The notes under the pieces were generated by a model. That model worked only from the letters and a program-made list of their open reading frames with translations, was not told where the DNA came from and did not search any database. A stretch of DNA of 64,000 nucleotides from positions 11,408,001 to 11,472,000 of the forward strand of contig NC_063150.1 in assembly GCF_020921035.1 (NCBI RefSeq). The letters run 5' to 3'. This stretch comes from Rhodamnia argentea (taxonomy: Eukaryota; Streptophyta; Magnoliopsida; Myrtales; Myrtaceae). Shown here piece after piece: positions 11,761 through 23,900 of the stretch; position 1 is the stretch's first letter, and every line of letters starts with the position of its first letter. Both the position numbers and the translations under genes were made by a program.

Positions 11761-14518
11761 CTAGGAATTGGGGAAAATGGAGCACCTAGAGAAGGCTCTT
11801 CCCCTATCCTGGCATGCCTTGACCACCCAGGCCAGCACCAAAGCCACCATCACAATTGACAGGGCAAGCATTGATGACCACAACCGGCGTGTGGAGGCCC
11901 TGAATGGCCTGCACTGGTGCAGCACAGCCTCCTCAAACCTGTCCTTCACAAAAGAGCACTCTGATAGGCCCTTCAGATCGGGATACATGTCGATCAGATC
12001 CTTGGATGGACCGACTGTATGCGCAGGCCATGTAGTAGGCGGACTCCGGCACGAACTTCCCTTCGCTCTTGCATTTACCTGGCGAGTTTCCCTGGTAGCA
12101 CGTGAATGGCGCGAGGACCTGAATCAATAGGACAAGTAAAAAATTGTTCTACTGTGTTATTTCTGCTGCAGAAGTCTCAGTTGAATCATGACTTGATTTA
12201 TCGAACTTCACCAAAGACTAGCACAAATGCTAATGAAAGCACTTGTGCATTTCACTCATGAATTATGACAAGTGATGGGATTTATCGAGGTTCTTGTCGA
12301 AGTGTTGTCAACAATTAACCAGCCAGTATGCTTACATTTGGCAAGTCGCCAACCGGAATGTCGTCTTTTGAGCAGTTTCCTGGCATGTAGCTGTAGTTAG
12401 GAGGTCCGGAAAAAGGTTCACATATCTTCAGGACTCCAGTCAGCTCGTTGCCCAGGTCACCTATTCCTAAGGACCGATATAGCACGGTTGTCTTGGCATT
12501 CAACTGCATCACAAGAAAGAAACGACCAGAGTGTCGAGATAACACTTTGGGACATTCGAAGCTTCTCTATGCTTTCAAATTAATCTAGTAAGTACCAGGG
12601 CGAAGAAGTTGTAAATGGTGGAGCCGATCTCCGTCATGAGTTGATCTGAGTACGACGAGTCCATACACGGTAGGATTGTGGTAAGACTGTTTTTTTTGGG
12701 ATTTTGTACATATCCTTGAAATGCTGAGCAAGTATCCTCTGCAAAACTTCACAGCCAAAAAGAGAATTTCTTGAGCAGTTGCCATAGGAAAGCTAGGACA
12801 AAAATGAACTCGCTGATAACCACAAGAAGTTGAGATATTAAGCTCATGGGACCTGTTAAACGAAAGAAAAACATCTATTTACTCACGTGTGGAGGAAGAA
12901 ATCGATGCCGGTGATAACCCAGCAAAGAGTTGTTAAGATCCAGCAAAAGAGAATTATCCTGAAAGTGAAAGAAAAAAGTCAAGTGAAAGATGATTGATTA
13001 CAAATTTACAAGTGAACAACCATATGGTGCTGATTAAATTTGCACATAAACTTACATGACGAGTCCCGGATGCCAGTGCAGTAGAAGAAGAACTGCGCGA
13101 AAAGGGAGCACCAACTTCATTAGCCCAACAAGAAACCAAAGACCGTCGGGAAGTACAGAGTCGAGAAAGAAAACTTACCGATCACCCCAGTTAGCAGAAC
13201 CATGTTGACCGCTACGATTACGATATGTGCTATGTACCTACATAAGCACATTGAAATCAAAACAGATGGCATTTGAATGGCCTAAATTTGGCTCCCCTGT
13301 TACTGCTGTTGGAAGATGTTGGACTGAGAAATGAGCAGCATATACTAGAGGAGAGATGAAAGATGCTTACGAAGTTTGAATTGCCAGATCGATTGAACGG
13401 CCGTTCGTTTGGACGAATTGTTCGATGACCCTCGACTCCTTTCTGAGTTGATGGGTGGTCAAATTCAACCGGAAAGACACAGCGGGTTCATAGGGAAGCA
13501 ATAGGTACTCCATTCCCATCATTGTTGTGATGATCCTTCGGATTGTTCGGTGAGCGTCATCGCCCGCTTTGAGAATGGTTTCTTTCAGCCTCCTCATTCT
13601 GTGGTGGGACCGCTGGTTCGCTGCGAGGACGCAACCGCTGGCCACTCTTCAAGAGAATAAGCACATAATGTCAGACTTGCCTACTCAGATTATCCGAAGT
13701 ACTTAGTACCATTTGAAATCGAACATAGTTCTTTCTTGATCATTTTAGTAGATCAAATCAACTGATTTGAGAAGCAAAAGACATTGCTAAAACCAAACAT
13801 TTTTATAGGAAAGACTAAAACGTGAGAGAAAAAAGGCTGAACAGAGAGGGGAATTACATGGCAAGAAGGGTGAGCAAGAGCATGAGGGAGATTACTACGA
13901 CTCTTTGGAGATCTGACGGGTCCGTCGAGCTTGTGCTCGCGCCCTTCGAAAGTATGAAGATTCCGAAGCCTAGTCCGCTCAACATCCATGCCCCAGCGAT
14001 CACGTATCCGTGAACTCCTGTAAATGCCGCAGACTGGAAGATGAGCAAAACACAGTCAATCCCCAACTTTTTCAATTTCACCTTACTATCTCTTCTCTCA
14101 TTCCCTATGAAAATGCTATGTACAGAATCATATGTTGGGAAAACTACTGTTCACGGTGTCAAACAAACGCAACGGGGTAAACTTAGTTTTTAATCTTCAA
14201 TTCCCTTTTTATGCTCTCTTTCTCTCTGCTCTACAGAATAGAGAGAATCGCGAAAATACAGACGGCGGAAACAACTCGACTGGAGAAACAGCCAGGCAGG
14301 ACGTAAAATGTGTGCATGAAACTTACAGCCCAGTAATGCTTGTTCTGAAGATCGTAACCCCCGTAGTAACACTTGAAGTGGCGGGAAGGGTCGGGCCTCC
14401 CGCAGCCGCTTCTGTCTCCAGTGCCGGGGGATCCGGACGCCAGCGAACGCGGCGAGAACAAGGACGTGGACACCAAGAAGAGGACGAAAGGAACAAGAAC
14501 CCCATTGCCTTTTGACAT
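11761..14518 (-). CDS. Multispanning plasma-membrane-type protein (At5g67550/At2g25270-like), last exon frameshifted
   Basis: Nine coding exons: 14518-14327, 14033-13858, 13646-13371, 13237-13179, 13092-13056, 12958-12887, 12746-12596, 12503-12336 and 12118-11761. All eight junctions keep phase. The protein would be about 495 residues: a signal peptide (1-27), a Cys-rich segment (GCGRPDP, FKCYYGGYD), paired helices around 70-125, a conserved cytoplasmic-type helical region, two further spans (about 220-275, ending WVITGIDFFLH), an extracellular Cys-rich part (FAEDTCSAF, KICEPF, CSKDD), and a C-terminal span (LSIVMVALVLAWVV). The last exon is 358 bases, one too many. The reading runs through YSRSIQ in one frame and resumes at DLIDMYPDL in the next, so an extra C (plus strand, 12000-12001) breaks the frame and would remove about 70 residues including the last helix. 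Members of this plant family have no established function. I keep it as a CDS because everything else is intact. Confidence 0.8.
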
Positions 14519-15594
14519 GGACGACTTATTGCATACACTTATTGCTACATGAACGTGATTGAGCCACTACCAGTTATAATCTTTCAGCTTTAACGAGACA
14601 GAGGGAGAGAGGGAGGTGATGGGTTTGACTTCCTCACCAAGGTAAGAATAGCTTGTGGCCATGGCTTTGGTGGAATTTCCATTTTTGTTCAGATGAAGCA
14701 AGAAATGTATGTAAAAGAGAGAGAGAGACAGACAGAGACAGACTCCATGGGAGAGTAACGAATCATGAGCCGATTTTTAAGGTTCATGCGACCGGGAAGG
14801 ATCGCTTGACCAACCTTTTTTTTTGCTTTTGCTCGATTTAGGATTTGTTGATGCAATGCCTTTCTTTCTCCTACACGAAAGCCTCTCTTTTTGCCTCTTC
14901 TTCCTCTCCTTCTCTGGTTCCCTCTTCTTCTCAAGCCTTACGCATGCATGGCCTCCACGGGAGCGCCGGCACGTGCCGGCAAAATGTATCGAGATCGTTG
15001 GGAAATGATATTTATTGTACACGGACGTGAAAATCGATAAGATGCATCAAGAATTTGTGTGAGCTTAATGACCTTGATTTTGGAGGGTCGAAATGTGAGT
15101 CCGAGACTCCGAGTGATCGGATAATAACAGGAAAATTGGTGTCACGATCCAGGCAAAAGCTCTCGCTTAAGGATCACTACTCAATTGCACAATTCAAATC
15201 CCTTGTTCCTCCCTAAGGAAGCAGTTTCAGTTAACTAACTGTGGTTGGTATACAAGAAAGAACAGGACACCAATACATGAGCAGCTCTGTTCCTCGGTTT
15301 TGTTTGTTGTTCGCTTTTAGGTAAGACTGGCCACGGGCCCATGCCCATGCTTGGGCAGCATGGGCCGAATCAGGCCCGTAGACACTAATGGGCTGCTCCA
15401 ACCCAACAAAGTTTTTTTCAACGGTTCGTTTTGCAATAATATAAATTGTCCCGCTTCTATTCATTTTTCACCATTCCTTAATTTTCACTCACATGTAACT
15501 TCCTCGTGCTCTTGCTTTCTAAAATCATCCATCAATTTTGTTGTTTTTTTTTCCTTTCTCCTCAGAACAATTCGATCGTGCTCTAAATATCGCA
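14519..15594. other. Upstream region of the membrane-protein gene, no gene seen
   Basis: Contains the presumed promoter and leader of the minus-strand gene ending at 14518, a short GA/GACA microsatellite (about 14717-14742), a pyrimidine-rich stretch at 14860-14935 that gives overlapping spurious frames on both strands, and a GGGCCCATGCCCATG-type block near 15335 that resembles hAT relics. Confidence 0.4.
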
Positions 15595-16065
15595 ATGGAG
15601 AAGGACAGCAACAACTGTGTCCGATTATCTCAACTTAATCCGGACTTTACGGTGCAATTGACGTGGGACTCGTTCAGTGAGTCTCCCGCAACAACAACAT
15701 GTACGTGCCAGGTCGGGCTCTTGCAACAAGCCGAATTCGACGGTGACTTGATGATTAGGAGAAATTACACGAGCGAAGGCCGGAAGCTAGTTCCTACCAA
15801 GACGCTTCCCTGGACAATTTCCTTACTCCTGAAGAAAATCCCCCAGGCAATTGCGGCACCAGATTTGAGGAGGAGAGCGTTCGATGGGAGCTTACATGTA
15901 ATTGTCTTGCCAACGAGCAATCTTTTGGCTTCGCCAAGAAAACCCGTTTCTTCCACTACATGCAGATATGGTTCTACAACCTTAGTTCAAGCTTGTTTCG
16001 CAAACAACAGAAACTATAATCATATGCATTTTGTCGTTACCAACCATTATGTCAATGCAGAATAA
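15595..16065 (+). CDS. Hypothetical open frame, weakly supported
   Basis: A 156-codon frame from the ATG at 15595. It is preceded by a pyrimidine tract ending TTCTCCTCAG at about 15573, which could be a splice acceptor, so the coding part might begin upstream in frame. The product is rather polar with several cysteines and one Ser/Thr-rich region. I see no domain, signal peptide or family. It is more GC-rich than its flanks. It could be a fragment of a captured or decayed gene, or chance. Confidence 0.2.
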   Translation: MEKDSNNCVRLSQLNPDFTVQLTWDSFSESPATTTCTCQVGLLQQAEFDGDLMIRRNYTSEGRKLVPTKTLPWTISLLLKKIPQAIAAPDLRRRAFDGSLHVIVLPTSNLLASPRKPVSSTTCRYGSTTLVQACFANNRNYNHMHFVVTNHYVNAE

Positions 16066-17589
16066 AAATTGTGTCACCAAACTCATAAGTTGTTAGCCTA
16101 TTGGTTGGATTTCACTGAGTAATCGAATGGGATTACAGAAAGATGTGATGGATTGAACACAAGCACTTCAACAAAAGCGAGTGCTGCTCCTACCAAAGTT
16201 ATTTCACTCCATACACTCTTGAACTTTGTATTGTACCTCTTATTAGATCTCAATAATATGCTTGAATAGACAATTTAGAATAAGTGTAGCTCTCTAGAAA
16301 TATGGATGATGAACTCTTGATTTCTCTTGCTTCTCTTCGAACCTAGTGCTTCTCATATACTCTTCGTCACCCAAGCTTCTCGCTGGATAGAACCAAACCG
16401 ATGATCAATCTTCAAACTTAGCCGTTGACAGATTGATGAACAAAGATCATGTAACCATTGAGGTTTGAAAGACTAGAGACTTGAGAGGATTTGTTCGCCC
16501 ATACAATCAAATCCTTTTTTATAAATCAAGTTTCTAATAAAGAAAATTATCTACGAATTGATTACCAATCAATCAACATTTCTCATATGAAAAGTTACGA
16601 GAATATCTTTTAGATTATTGGTCAATCAATGCAACTTAGGAAAGGAATATCTAATCAGATCATTAAACATTGGTGAGGAAAATTTCTCCGAATAGACAAT
16701 TCGAGTTGAGTTTGTAAAAACAATGATGATTAGTTGAAGATCTGACAAATAACAAGAGTAAGTTTGCTTGCATCAAGAAACCTGTTTCTACTAATATATA
16801 AGCATTTAGCAGATTGCCAATTAGGCGTAATAATATATTCCCTCATAGTGTTTCACAAAGCCTTTTCAACATATTATAACAGTTTTGCTTCCTTCGAAAT
16901 CTGATATAATTTTTCAACAATGTCCCCCTATTTTGATGGAGACAAAACCTTTCAAGCACAATCTTACTTTGAAAAGATTTTGAGAAAATATACTCGTGTC
17001 AAGAAAATTTTATACGATTCTGCACAAAACACACAAGTACTAAAGCATGAGCATAAATATTAGAAATTGCTTACTGCGCTCTGCCTCTCCGCTTGAACTT
17101 TTTGTGTTTCTCCCCCATTTTGTCAGCATCGTAAAATGGCATAAAAATGTGATATAAAAGTGCATAAACTTCAAATACCCATCAAATATTATCCAAATGA
17201 GAAACACACCAGCAAATAGTACTCAAAAGTACCAAACCAGAAATAATATCAAGCCAACAGAAACCAATAGAAGCAAAAACACACCAAAGTCATTGAAAAA
17301 ACAACAGAATGATAATGAAGTTCATTTGGAGTGGCTCAAAAACTTTTCCTGCCATATATTACAAAAATTCGGGACTGGGTGGGGGAGGTCTACGTGGAAT
17401 AGATGCCGGTGATGGTGACGAATTGACTTTCGAATATGTATGTTGCGACCGAAGAGATTCCATGGAACTTTGCAGTCAGTTTGGAGGATTACTTTATATA
17501 AATTCCTCAGTTCCTCCGCTTGAGGGGTACTGATGGCTGCCTCTAAAAGTGGCAAAATGAATCAAGAATCATAAAATGATTGCAAGTGA
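16066..17589. other. AT-rich intergenic DNA, nothing identified
   Basis: No gene, tandem repeat or transposon terminus that I can support. Confidence 0.4.
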
Positions 17590-17800
17590 GTTATAAAACG
17601 GTTTTTTGATTTTTTATTTTCTTTTGTCTTTCTTTCTTTTACTTTTTTGTCCTAATGAGTCTGGCGAGGGCCGCAACCCTTGCCGGACTTTGAAAAAAAA
17701 AGGAAAAGAAGAAAATAAAAATAAAATAAAAAAGGAAAAGAAGATATAAAAATAAATTAAAATAAAAAATTATTTTTTTTACTTCTTTTAAAGACTTTTA
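17590..17800. repeat. Core of a palindromic element (GC hairpin between T- and A-rich tracts)
   Basis: The centre is an inverted repeat, GTCTGGCGAGGG ... CCCTTGCCGGAC at 17660-17690, flanked left by T-rich and right by A-rich DNA. This is the same plan as the dispersed family at 2645, 20345, 28485 and 40775, but without recognisable outer arms. Confidence 0.5.
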
Positions 17801-17837
17801 AAATGGTTACATAGCATGTCCCAAGCTAGGGTAAAGG

Positions 17838-18490
17838 AAGAGGATTGCGTCGGGCGTAGTGAGCCAGTGTAAAAAAGAGCTATTTATATGAGATGAACCC
17901 TTATGATTTTTTGTTGGAAGCGTAACCTTCTAAACGACGCGCTGTATCGGTGCCCAGGTGTAGCGAAAAATGGGCAAGAGTCCTTACACCAAGATAGGTG
18001 GGTGTGAGGGGTAAGGAAACTAGCTTTGGGCCATCATTCCCAGAGTAATGCATCACATCGATGCTCGGATGTGGTGATAAGTGAGCTAGGGTCCTCACAC
18101 TTTTATGGGCGATTGTAGGGGGTAAGAAATGCCCAGGGGTTAAGGATTCGATTGGGGAGTTGGAACATGATTCAATTGAGGAGTTGGAATATAGGAACCT
18201 TAACGGGTAAGTTAAGAGAGTTAGTAGATACTTTTGCTAGAAGGAGAGTGAATATTGCTTGCTTGCAAGAGACTACATGGGTAGGAGAAAAGGCTAAGGA
18301 AGTGGAAGGCACTGGATTCAAACTGTAGTACACGGGCAGAAAAAAGAGTATAAAAGTAGTGGGGATTTTGATTGATAAAAGTTTCAAAGATAAAATTGTT
18401 GATGTTAAAAAAATAGGATATATGATTATTTTGGATAATCGAACTCACATAACTGTTCCAATCGGTGTTTGTAATATATAGTGACATAGA
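17838..18490 (+). mobile_element. LINE (L1-type) fragment: 5' region and start of the endonuclease
   Basis: From 18186 the plus strand reads, with one stop, as an APE-type endonuclease start: RNLNGKLRELV-like, then RRVNIACLQETTWVGEKAKEVEG, a stop, and KVVGILIDKSFKDKIVDVKK. The order 'N-I-A-C-x-Q-E-T-x-W-V-G' followed by 'G-I-L-[IV]-D' is the signature of plant LINE endonucleases. The sequence before it (17838-18150, with CGGTGCCCAGGTGTAGCG and repeated GGGTCCTCACAC phrases) looks like the element's 5' untranslated region. The reverse transcriptase is absent. The copy is dead: in-frame stop, no continuation, and broken at its 3' side just before a hAT insertion. Confidence 0.75.
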
Positions 18491-18503
18491 ATCCATCAAC
18501 AGC

Positions 18504-19221
18504 TCGAGTTGTAAGGGTGAGCAAAAAAAAAAAAACATGATCCACCCAAACTGGATCGGTCTGTACCTAATCGGCCGATTTTGGATGATAATCGGCAGCT
18601 TGATCCGGTTTTCGATTCTAATTTTTTGGAACCGGTGGGTATCGGTTCAGTTCCCGATTTTGAGTAAGAACTATCCAACCAGCCCAATCAAACCAATCCT
18701 TTTTATATAATACAAATATATATATTCTTTTAATTTGAGAGCATAAGTTTAGAAATGCCCTACTTCATGAAGTATGGAACATGGAATAATTGCAGTGACA
18801 TAGCGAATTATGACATGTTGGTTTAGGCTTAGCTAGATAGCTGCACTAAAGTGGATCTATGCCTTTTGGAATAACTTTTGCAAATATTACAATACTTGTT
18901 ATCTTGCATATTGAAAATTTTCCATTTGGCAATGGTACTAAGTCGTTGTCCCTCATTGTTATCTTGCACATTGAAAATTTTCCTCCTTCAACCGCTAAGA
19001 ACTTGTTTCCTTTTCTTTTTTAATTGATGTTTGTGCTCGCTAGGACCGTAAATGGAATTCAATCGGAAACCAAACTAGATCGGCGGTTTGGTTTTCAAGT
19101 GGATCCATGAAACTAGCGGGTGATTCACAGTTCACATTTTACGTAACCGGTCCCTAATGGGCGATTCTTGGTTCTAGGGTGGGAACCAACCATCCCAAGA
19201 CCAATCACCCTTATCGAGTTG
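18504..19221. mobile_element. Non-autonomous hAT-type transposon, 702 bp, with intact 8-bp target duplication
   Basis: The element body is 18512-19213. Its ends are perfect 9-bp inverted repeats (TAAGGGTGA ... TCACCCTTA), and the flanks are exact 8-bp direct repeats TCGAGTTG (18504-18511 and 19214-19221), which is the hAT hallmark. The interior is non-coding. GATCGG/CCGATC and GGAACCGG words near both ends form diverged subterminal inverted repeats. No transposase is present, so it was moved by another element. Confidence 0.88.
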
Positions 19222-19650
19222 ATAAGCTATGTAGCACCGACAATCTTCGGAAGGCTCCGTGCCGTGTTGTGTCGCACACCCGATACGCGTCCAACATGCT
19301 CGGACAAGCGGCCAACGCGCCGGGCACGCCATCGACATGAGTGTCCAGCTTTCGACACTTGATTCTAACACATTGTCTGACACGGGATCAACGCGCTGGA
19401 CACGTGTGGGTGTCTGGCTTTCGAAACTCTGGGTAATCTTGAAAATTTTTAATTTTTTAGGGGGTAAAAATGTAAATTTAAGAAAACCTATTATTCTGAA
19501 GAAAACTCCACCCAGTCGCACGCTTTGCCCAAGCCCAAACTCTAACTGCGTCCCTTCATCCTCTCGGCTCTCTCTCTCGCAGCAAACGGTCGTCGGTCTC
19601 TCCCTATCGGCTCACTTTCAGACGGCTCTCTCTCAAGTTCTCACCCTCTC

Positions 19651-19684
<34 letters not shown>

Positions 19685-20277
19685 GTCGAAAGGCATCGGC
19701 CTGACGGCTCTCACCAGCGTCAGGCTTTTACTCTCACCGGCGTTGGGATTTTCTTCTGCGCCAGGTACTCCTTCGCCGCGTCCTTGGGTTGCGATTGCTA
19801 TGTGGTTTTTCTTCTTCTGTTACTCTCATTTCCTTCATTCTTCTATTCTCTCATTCCTCTGTTCTCCCATTTCTCTGTGCAATTGCTATAACTTATCTGT
19901 CTCGCTGGTGTCGATTTGCTCGTTGCTCATGTGTCGCTTGTTGAAACGTTGGTTGTCTGCTGCATCAATCGTGTTTCTCGTTCGGTTGGGTGTTTCCTTG
20001 TCTGTGTTGGCTGCGATGATGAATAAGGGGATTCTGCAAGGTTCATGTTTTTACTGTTTAGGACACAAATTGCCCGGCCCAAACATATCCCATAATTTAT
20101 TTTCTAGAAGTGATAGCATATTGTTCGGCCAGAAAAAATAAATATGATAATCAATCATGTATGTATAAAAATATTTATTTACTGTACAACGTGTCGAAAT
20201 TCTCTATTTTTTAAGAAATCACGTGTTGACGTGTCGTGTCTTGTTGCATGTCTTGTTGATGCTACATAGTTGGTAAG
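19219..20277. mobile_element. TIR transposon, 1043 bp, with 8-bp target duplication and gene-like cargo
   Basis: The body, 19227-20269, begins CTATGTAGCACCGACA and ends with the inverse of CTATGTAGCATCAACA (14 of 16 match). The flanks are TTGATAAG (19219-19226) and TTGGTAAG (20270-20277), 7 of 8 identical. An 8-bp duplication points to hAT. Subterminal ACACG/CGTGT words recur at both ends. Inside lies a GC-richer segment, 19500-19890, with a (CT)n tract at 19658-19682 and a 210-codon plus-strand frame (19259-19891) ending in a hydrophobic run. It resembles the pyrimidine-rich leader and first exon of a plant gene and could be captured DNA, but I do not recognise the source. Confidence 0.65.
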
Positions 20278-20344
20278 TCGATTTAGATTTTATGGGTTAA
20301 AATTATGACGATCTTTGTCTAATTCCTATTATGACATAATGTCT

Positions 20345-20835
20345 CGTAATTAAGGTCAAGGAATGTTCCAAATAAAGGCTTGAGAATAAATACCTGAAAT
20401 GTTCTCTTTATTTTAAAAAAAGGCCTAATCAATGGCATTTTCGTCTTTTTATTTATCATTTATTTTTTTATTTTTTATTTTTATTTTTTTCTCTTTGTTT
20501 TAGCCGGCGAAAGTTGCTGCACTTATTGGCCATTGTGCGAGGCTAGTTGCAGCGAGGTGACTCACGCCTAAATCTAGCGAGAGCAACCTTTGCTAGATCG
20601 AGCAAGGCGTCTCTCGCAGCCATCAAGCGAGGTAGCCCCTTTCCAGACCTGGGCGAGGGTCGCCTTGCCGCGGCAATCGAGGGCTTGGGCGAGGATTGCT
20701 GGCCTAAACAAAGGAAAGAAAAAAGAAAAGAAAAAAAAGGTGGTAAAAGGAACGACGAAAATGTCATTTGAAAGCATTTCATGCCATTATTTATTAGGTC
20801 ACGTTAATTTCGTCACCAATCTCACAGTTTTTTAT
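20345..20835. repeat. Palindromic dispersed element, copy B, next to the DG1 start
   Basis: The left arm (GTTCCAAATAAAGGCTTGAG) and the right part (ATGTCATTTGAAAGCATTTCATGCC) are diverged inverses of each other. Between them lie a T-rich tract, a GC core at 20504-20702 with several GCGAGG words, and an A-rich tract. The right edge lies less than 100 bases before the DG1 start codon, so the element is in the promoter or leader of that gene. Confidence 0.6.
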
Positions 20836-20923
20836 TTGGTCGAGAAAATGTGAGCTGACTCTTTGCAAATATACTGTAACCATTGCCACTTCCATTCTTT
20901 GCAGTGATTGCGCTTCTTCCGCC

Positions 20924-23900
20924 ATGGAAGCTTCACCAGGTTTCTCTCAACCTCCACCATCGCCCAAATTCCATCCTGATACCGAGAAAATCAAGCGCAA
21001 GCTCCTAAAAGATGGAGTTTTCCCCACGCCCAGAATTGTCCATAACATCCGCAAGAAAGCCATCCAGAAGCACGACCGCAGGCAAGACCGCCTCGCCAAA
21101 CGGGCCCAAAGCACGCCCTTTTCCGAGACCCAGAAACAAGCGATGGCCGAGGAGTCGGACTTCCAGAGTTTGAGACGAGAGTACAGAGAATTCAATAAGG
21201 CCGTAAGGTCGAGGAGCGAGAAGAGCGACGGAGGGTTGATGGTGGGTGTGCCATGGGAGAGGATAGAGAGGGTCAGGCTAAGGGAGATTGCTCGTGGGAG
21301 TGAAGGGTCTGGTGGGGATAAGCTCAAGAGAGAGAGTTTGACGGAGCTTGGTGAAATGTTTGAGGAGAGGAGGAGAGAGGAGTTGCAGTGGGTTCTGGAT
21401 GATGACATAGAGTTGGAGGGGATTGTGTTGGAGAGTGAAGGTTCCCGGTGGGACCCAGAGAAGAGGAGGACCAGGACTGAGGATGAGGCGATTGGTTTTC
21501 TTGTCAAAAGGTTTTGAGTTTGTTTCTCTTGTTCGTATATGTGAATCTTTCTTTCATTTGACCTATTGGTATAATTTGAATTGGTTAGTGTAAGGTAGGA
21601 CAGTTCTGTTGTGATGGAGATGTACGTACCTTCTTGATTGGTTATCATTCGAAATCTAGCTCTGGATTGGCTTTTGAGATTCCTGAGGTTGCTTTGGGGG
21701 GTCAGGTTAGGTGCCAAGGAGATTGAATGGAAGGATTGGAAATTCTCAAGGATGATGAAGCTATCGGGATTGCAGTTCACGGAAAAGCAGTTGCTCAATA
21801 TTTTGCGCGGGCTTGGAAATGATGGGCATTGGAAACAGGCAATGGCGGTTGTTGAATGGGTGTATCATGATAAAGAACGAAGATGTTGGAGGAGCAGGTC
21901 AATATTTTCTCTTTTGTAATTATGAGATGATTGTTTCAGTGGTAGAATACTAAATTTTACATGGCAGAATAACCTTCTTGTGTTTTTCTACATCATCCAT
22001 TGGATTGTTTAGTGCAGTGCCAAATGTTTTAAATTCGAAAGAGGATCACCACAAATTGTTGGATTTAAATCCTTCATGTCAAACTTTGTTTTATTGTGTT
22101 ATTGTATGAAAATGTGGGAAACTTGGTTGCTAATATCTGAAAAGTTCCATATATATAAACAGTGACTGACATTTGCAGATTTGTCTACACAAAACTCCTG
22201 GCAGTTCTTGGAAATGCAAGGAGGCCCCAGGAAGCTCTCCATTTCTTCAATCTGATGCGTGTAATCTTCAGCTGCTTTTCTTCTTTATCATTTGTCATAT
22301 AAAAACTTGCCATCAGACTAATTTTTGAGTGGTGCAGGAAGATTTTCATCTATATCCCGATATGGCCGCATACCATAGCATTGCTGTAACCCTTGGCCAA
22401 ACTGGTCTTGTGAGAGAATTGATGAACATTGTCGAGTGCATGAGGCAGAAGCCTTTAAAGATAATTAAAAATGGGCGCCGGAAGAATTGGGATCCAGTCC
22501 TTGAACCTGATTTAGTTGTGTATAATGCTGTGAGTAACTATCCCTTTTTCACTCGTTCGACAAATGCGAATTTGCAGTCAATTCGATATTTTATCGGTGG
22601 GTGCTAAATTTGTTCAGGTGCTGAATGCCTGTGTTCCATCTCACCAGTGGAAGGGTGTTTCCTGGGTGTTTGAACAGTTAAGAAAGAGTGGACTGAAACC
22701 CAATGGAGCAACATATGGACTGGCAATGGAGGTAATATGTTTTCTGATCGATTGGCTAATATGTAGATAGAGGAGCACATATCTCTTGCCATTGTTGTAA
22801 GGGGGTTTAGGGGGTGGGGTGGTCTGGGTTCTGTCAAAATAGAAACGTAAAGGGGGAAAATATTTGACTCCTGCCGAGGTGGATTGGCCGTCATCAACAT
22901 GTAGATGAAACTAATGGTCACATAGGAGGTAAGAGTGAGCTAGTTCTTCCTTGGTTCTGAGTGACATATCTTCTGAGAAGGAGCACATTTATTATCACTG
23001 TTCCAACCAACCAAAGATTCATTTGAACTTCATGAGGCTGACAACTCCTTAACCTATCCCAACTATGAACAAGACCGAGAGGAGCTTGAAAGCACTCAAA
23101 CCAGTAAAATCTAAAGTATGAAAGAACGGGAAACTGTAACCGACATAATGTCGCAGTTATGATTTTGGAGTCTGTTGCTATTTATTTTTGTGTTTTGTTA
23201 GTGTAGGCAATTGATTTTTATTTTAGCGGATTCTCTTAGCTACGGACAGTTCTAGGGGGAATTGCTGTTGCTTGGCAAACTTTTCATTTTTGTTGTCCTC
23301 AAATTATATGCGCATTCAAGTCTTACAGGAGGTGCTTCTTGAAAGGTAATGCTTCAATGTGGAAAGTATGACCTTGTCCATGATTTGTTCCGGAAAATGA
23401 AGAGAAGTAGGGAAGCCCTTAGGGCTATTTCTTATAAAGGTGACACTCTTTGTTCCTCATTTAGACATCTGTTCATGCAAGAATCTGTACAAACTATGGA
23501 ATAAATGTTTGCTACTTACAGTCCTTGTCAGAACCTTTTGGGAGGAAGGTAAAATTGATGAAGCGGTAGAAGCTGTCAGAGAGATGGAATGCAGGGGAGT
23601 GGTCGGAAAGGCTGGTGTTTATTACGAATTGGCCTGCTGCCTCTGTAACAGTGGAAGATGGCAAGAGGCTATAATGGAGGTGACCTTTTTACCTTTTAAT
23701 TCTTAGAAGATAGATTTTAGATTCATTTAGTTGAATCTCTATAATCTAACTTCTGCCAGAAGAATGGCAAGAGGCTATATTGGCATCTAAAACTCTTCTG
23801 ATATACATTTTTTTCAAAGGATAGGGCAGGAAGAAGCGGGCACTCTCAGTGACTGATTTTGTCTTGTTTTTAGTGTTAAGAGTAGAATCACTTGATTAAG

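Noticed and set aside
12040..12078. Possible 78-base intron (GTAAATGC donor) that might explain the frameshift in the membrane-protein gene
   Set aside because: It would remove family-like residues, is very short for a plant intron, and does not bring the phases into register.
20947..21798. 283-codon open frame on the minus strand
   Set aside because: It is antisense to DG1 exon 1 and exon 2; the plus strand has conserved family sequence and correct splice phases, and the antisense product is Ser/Leu-rich low complexity.
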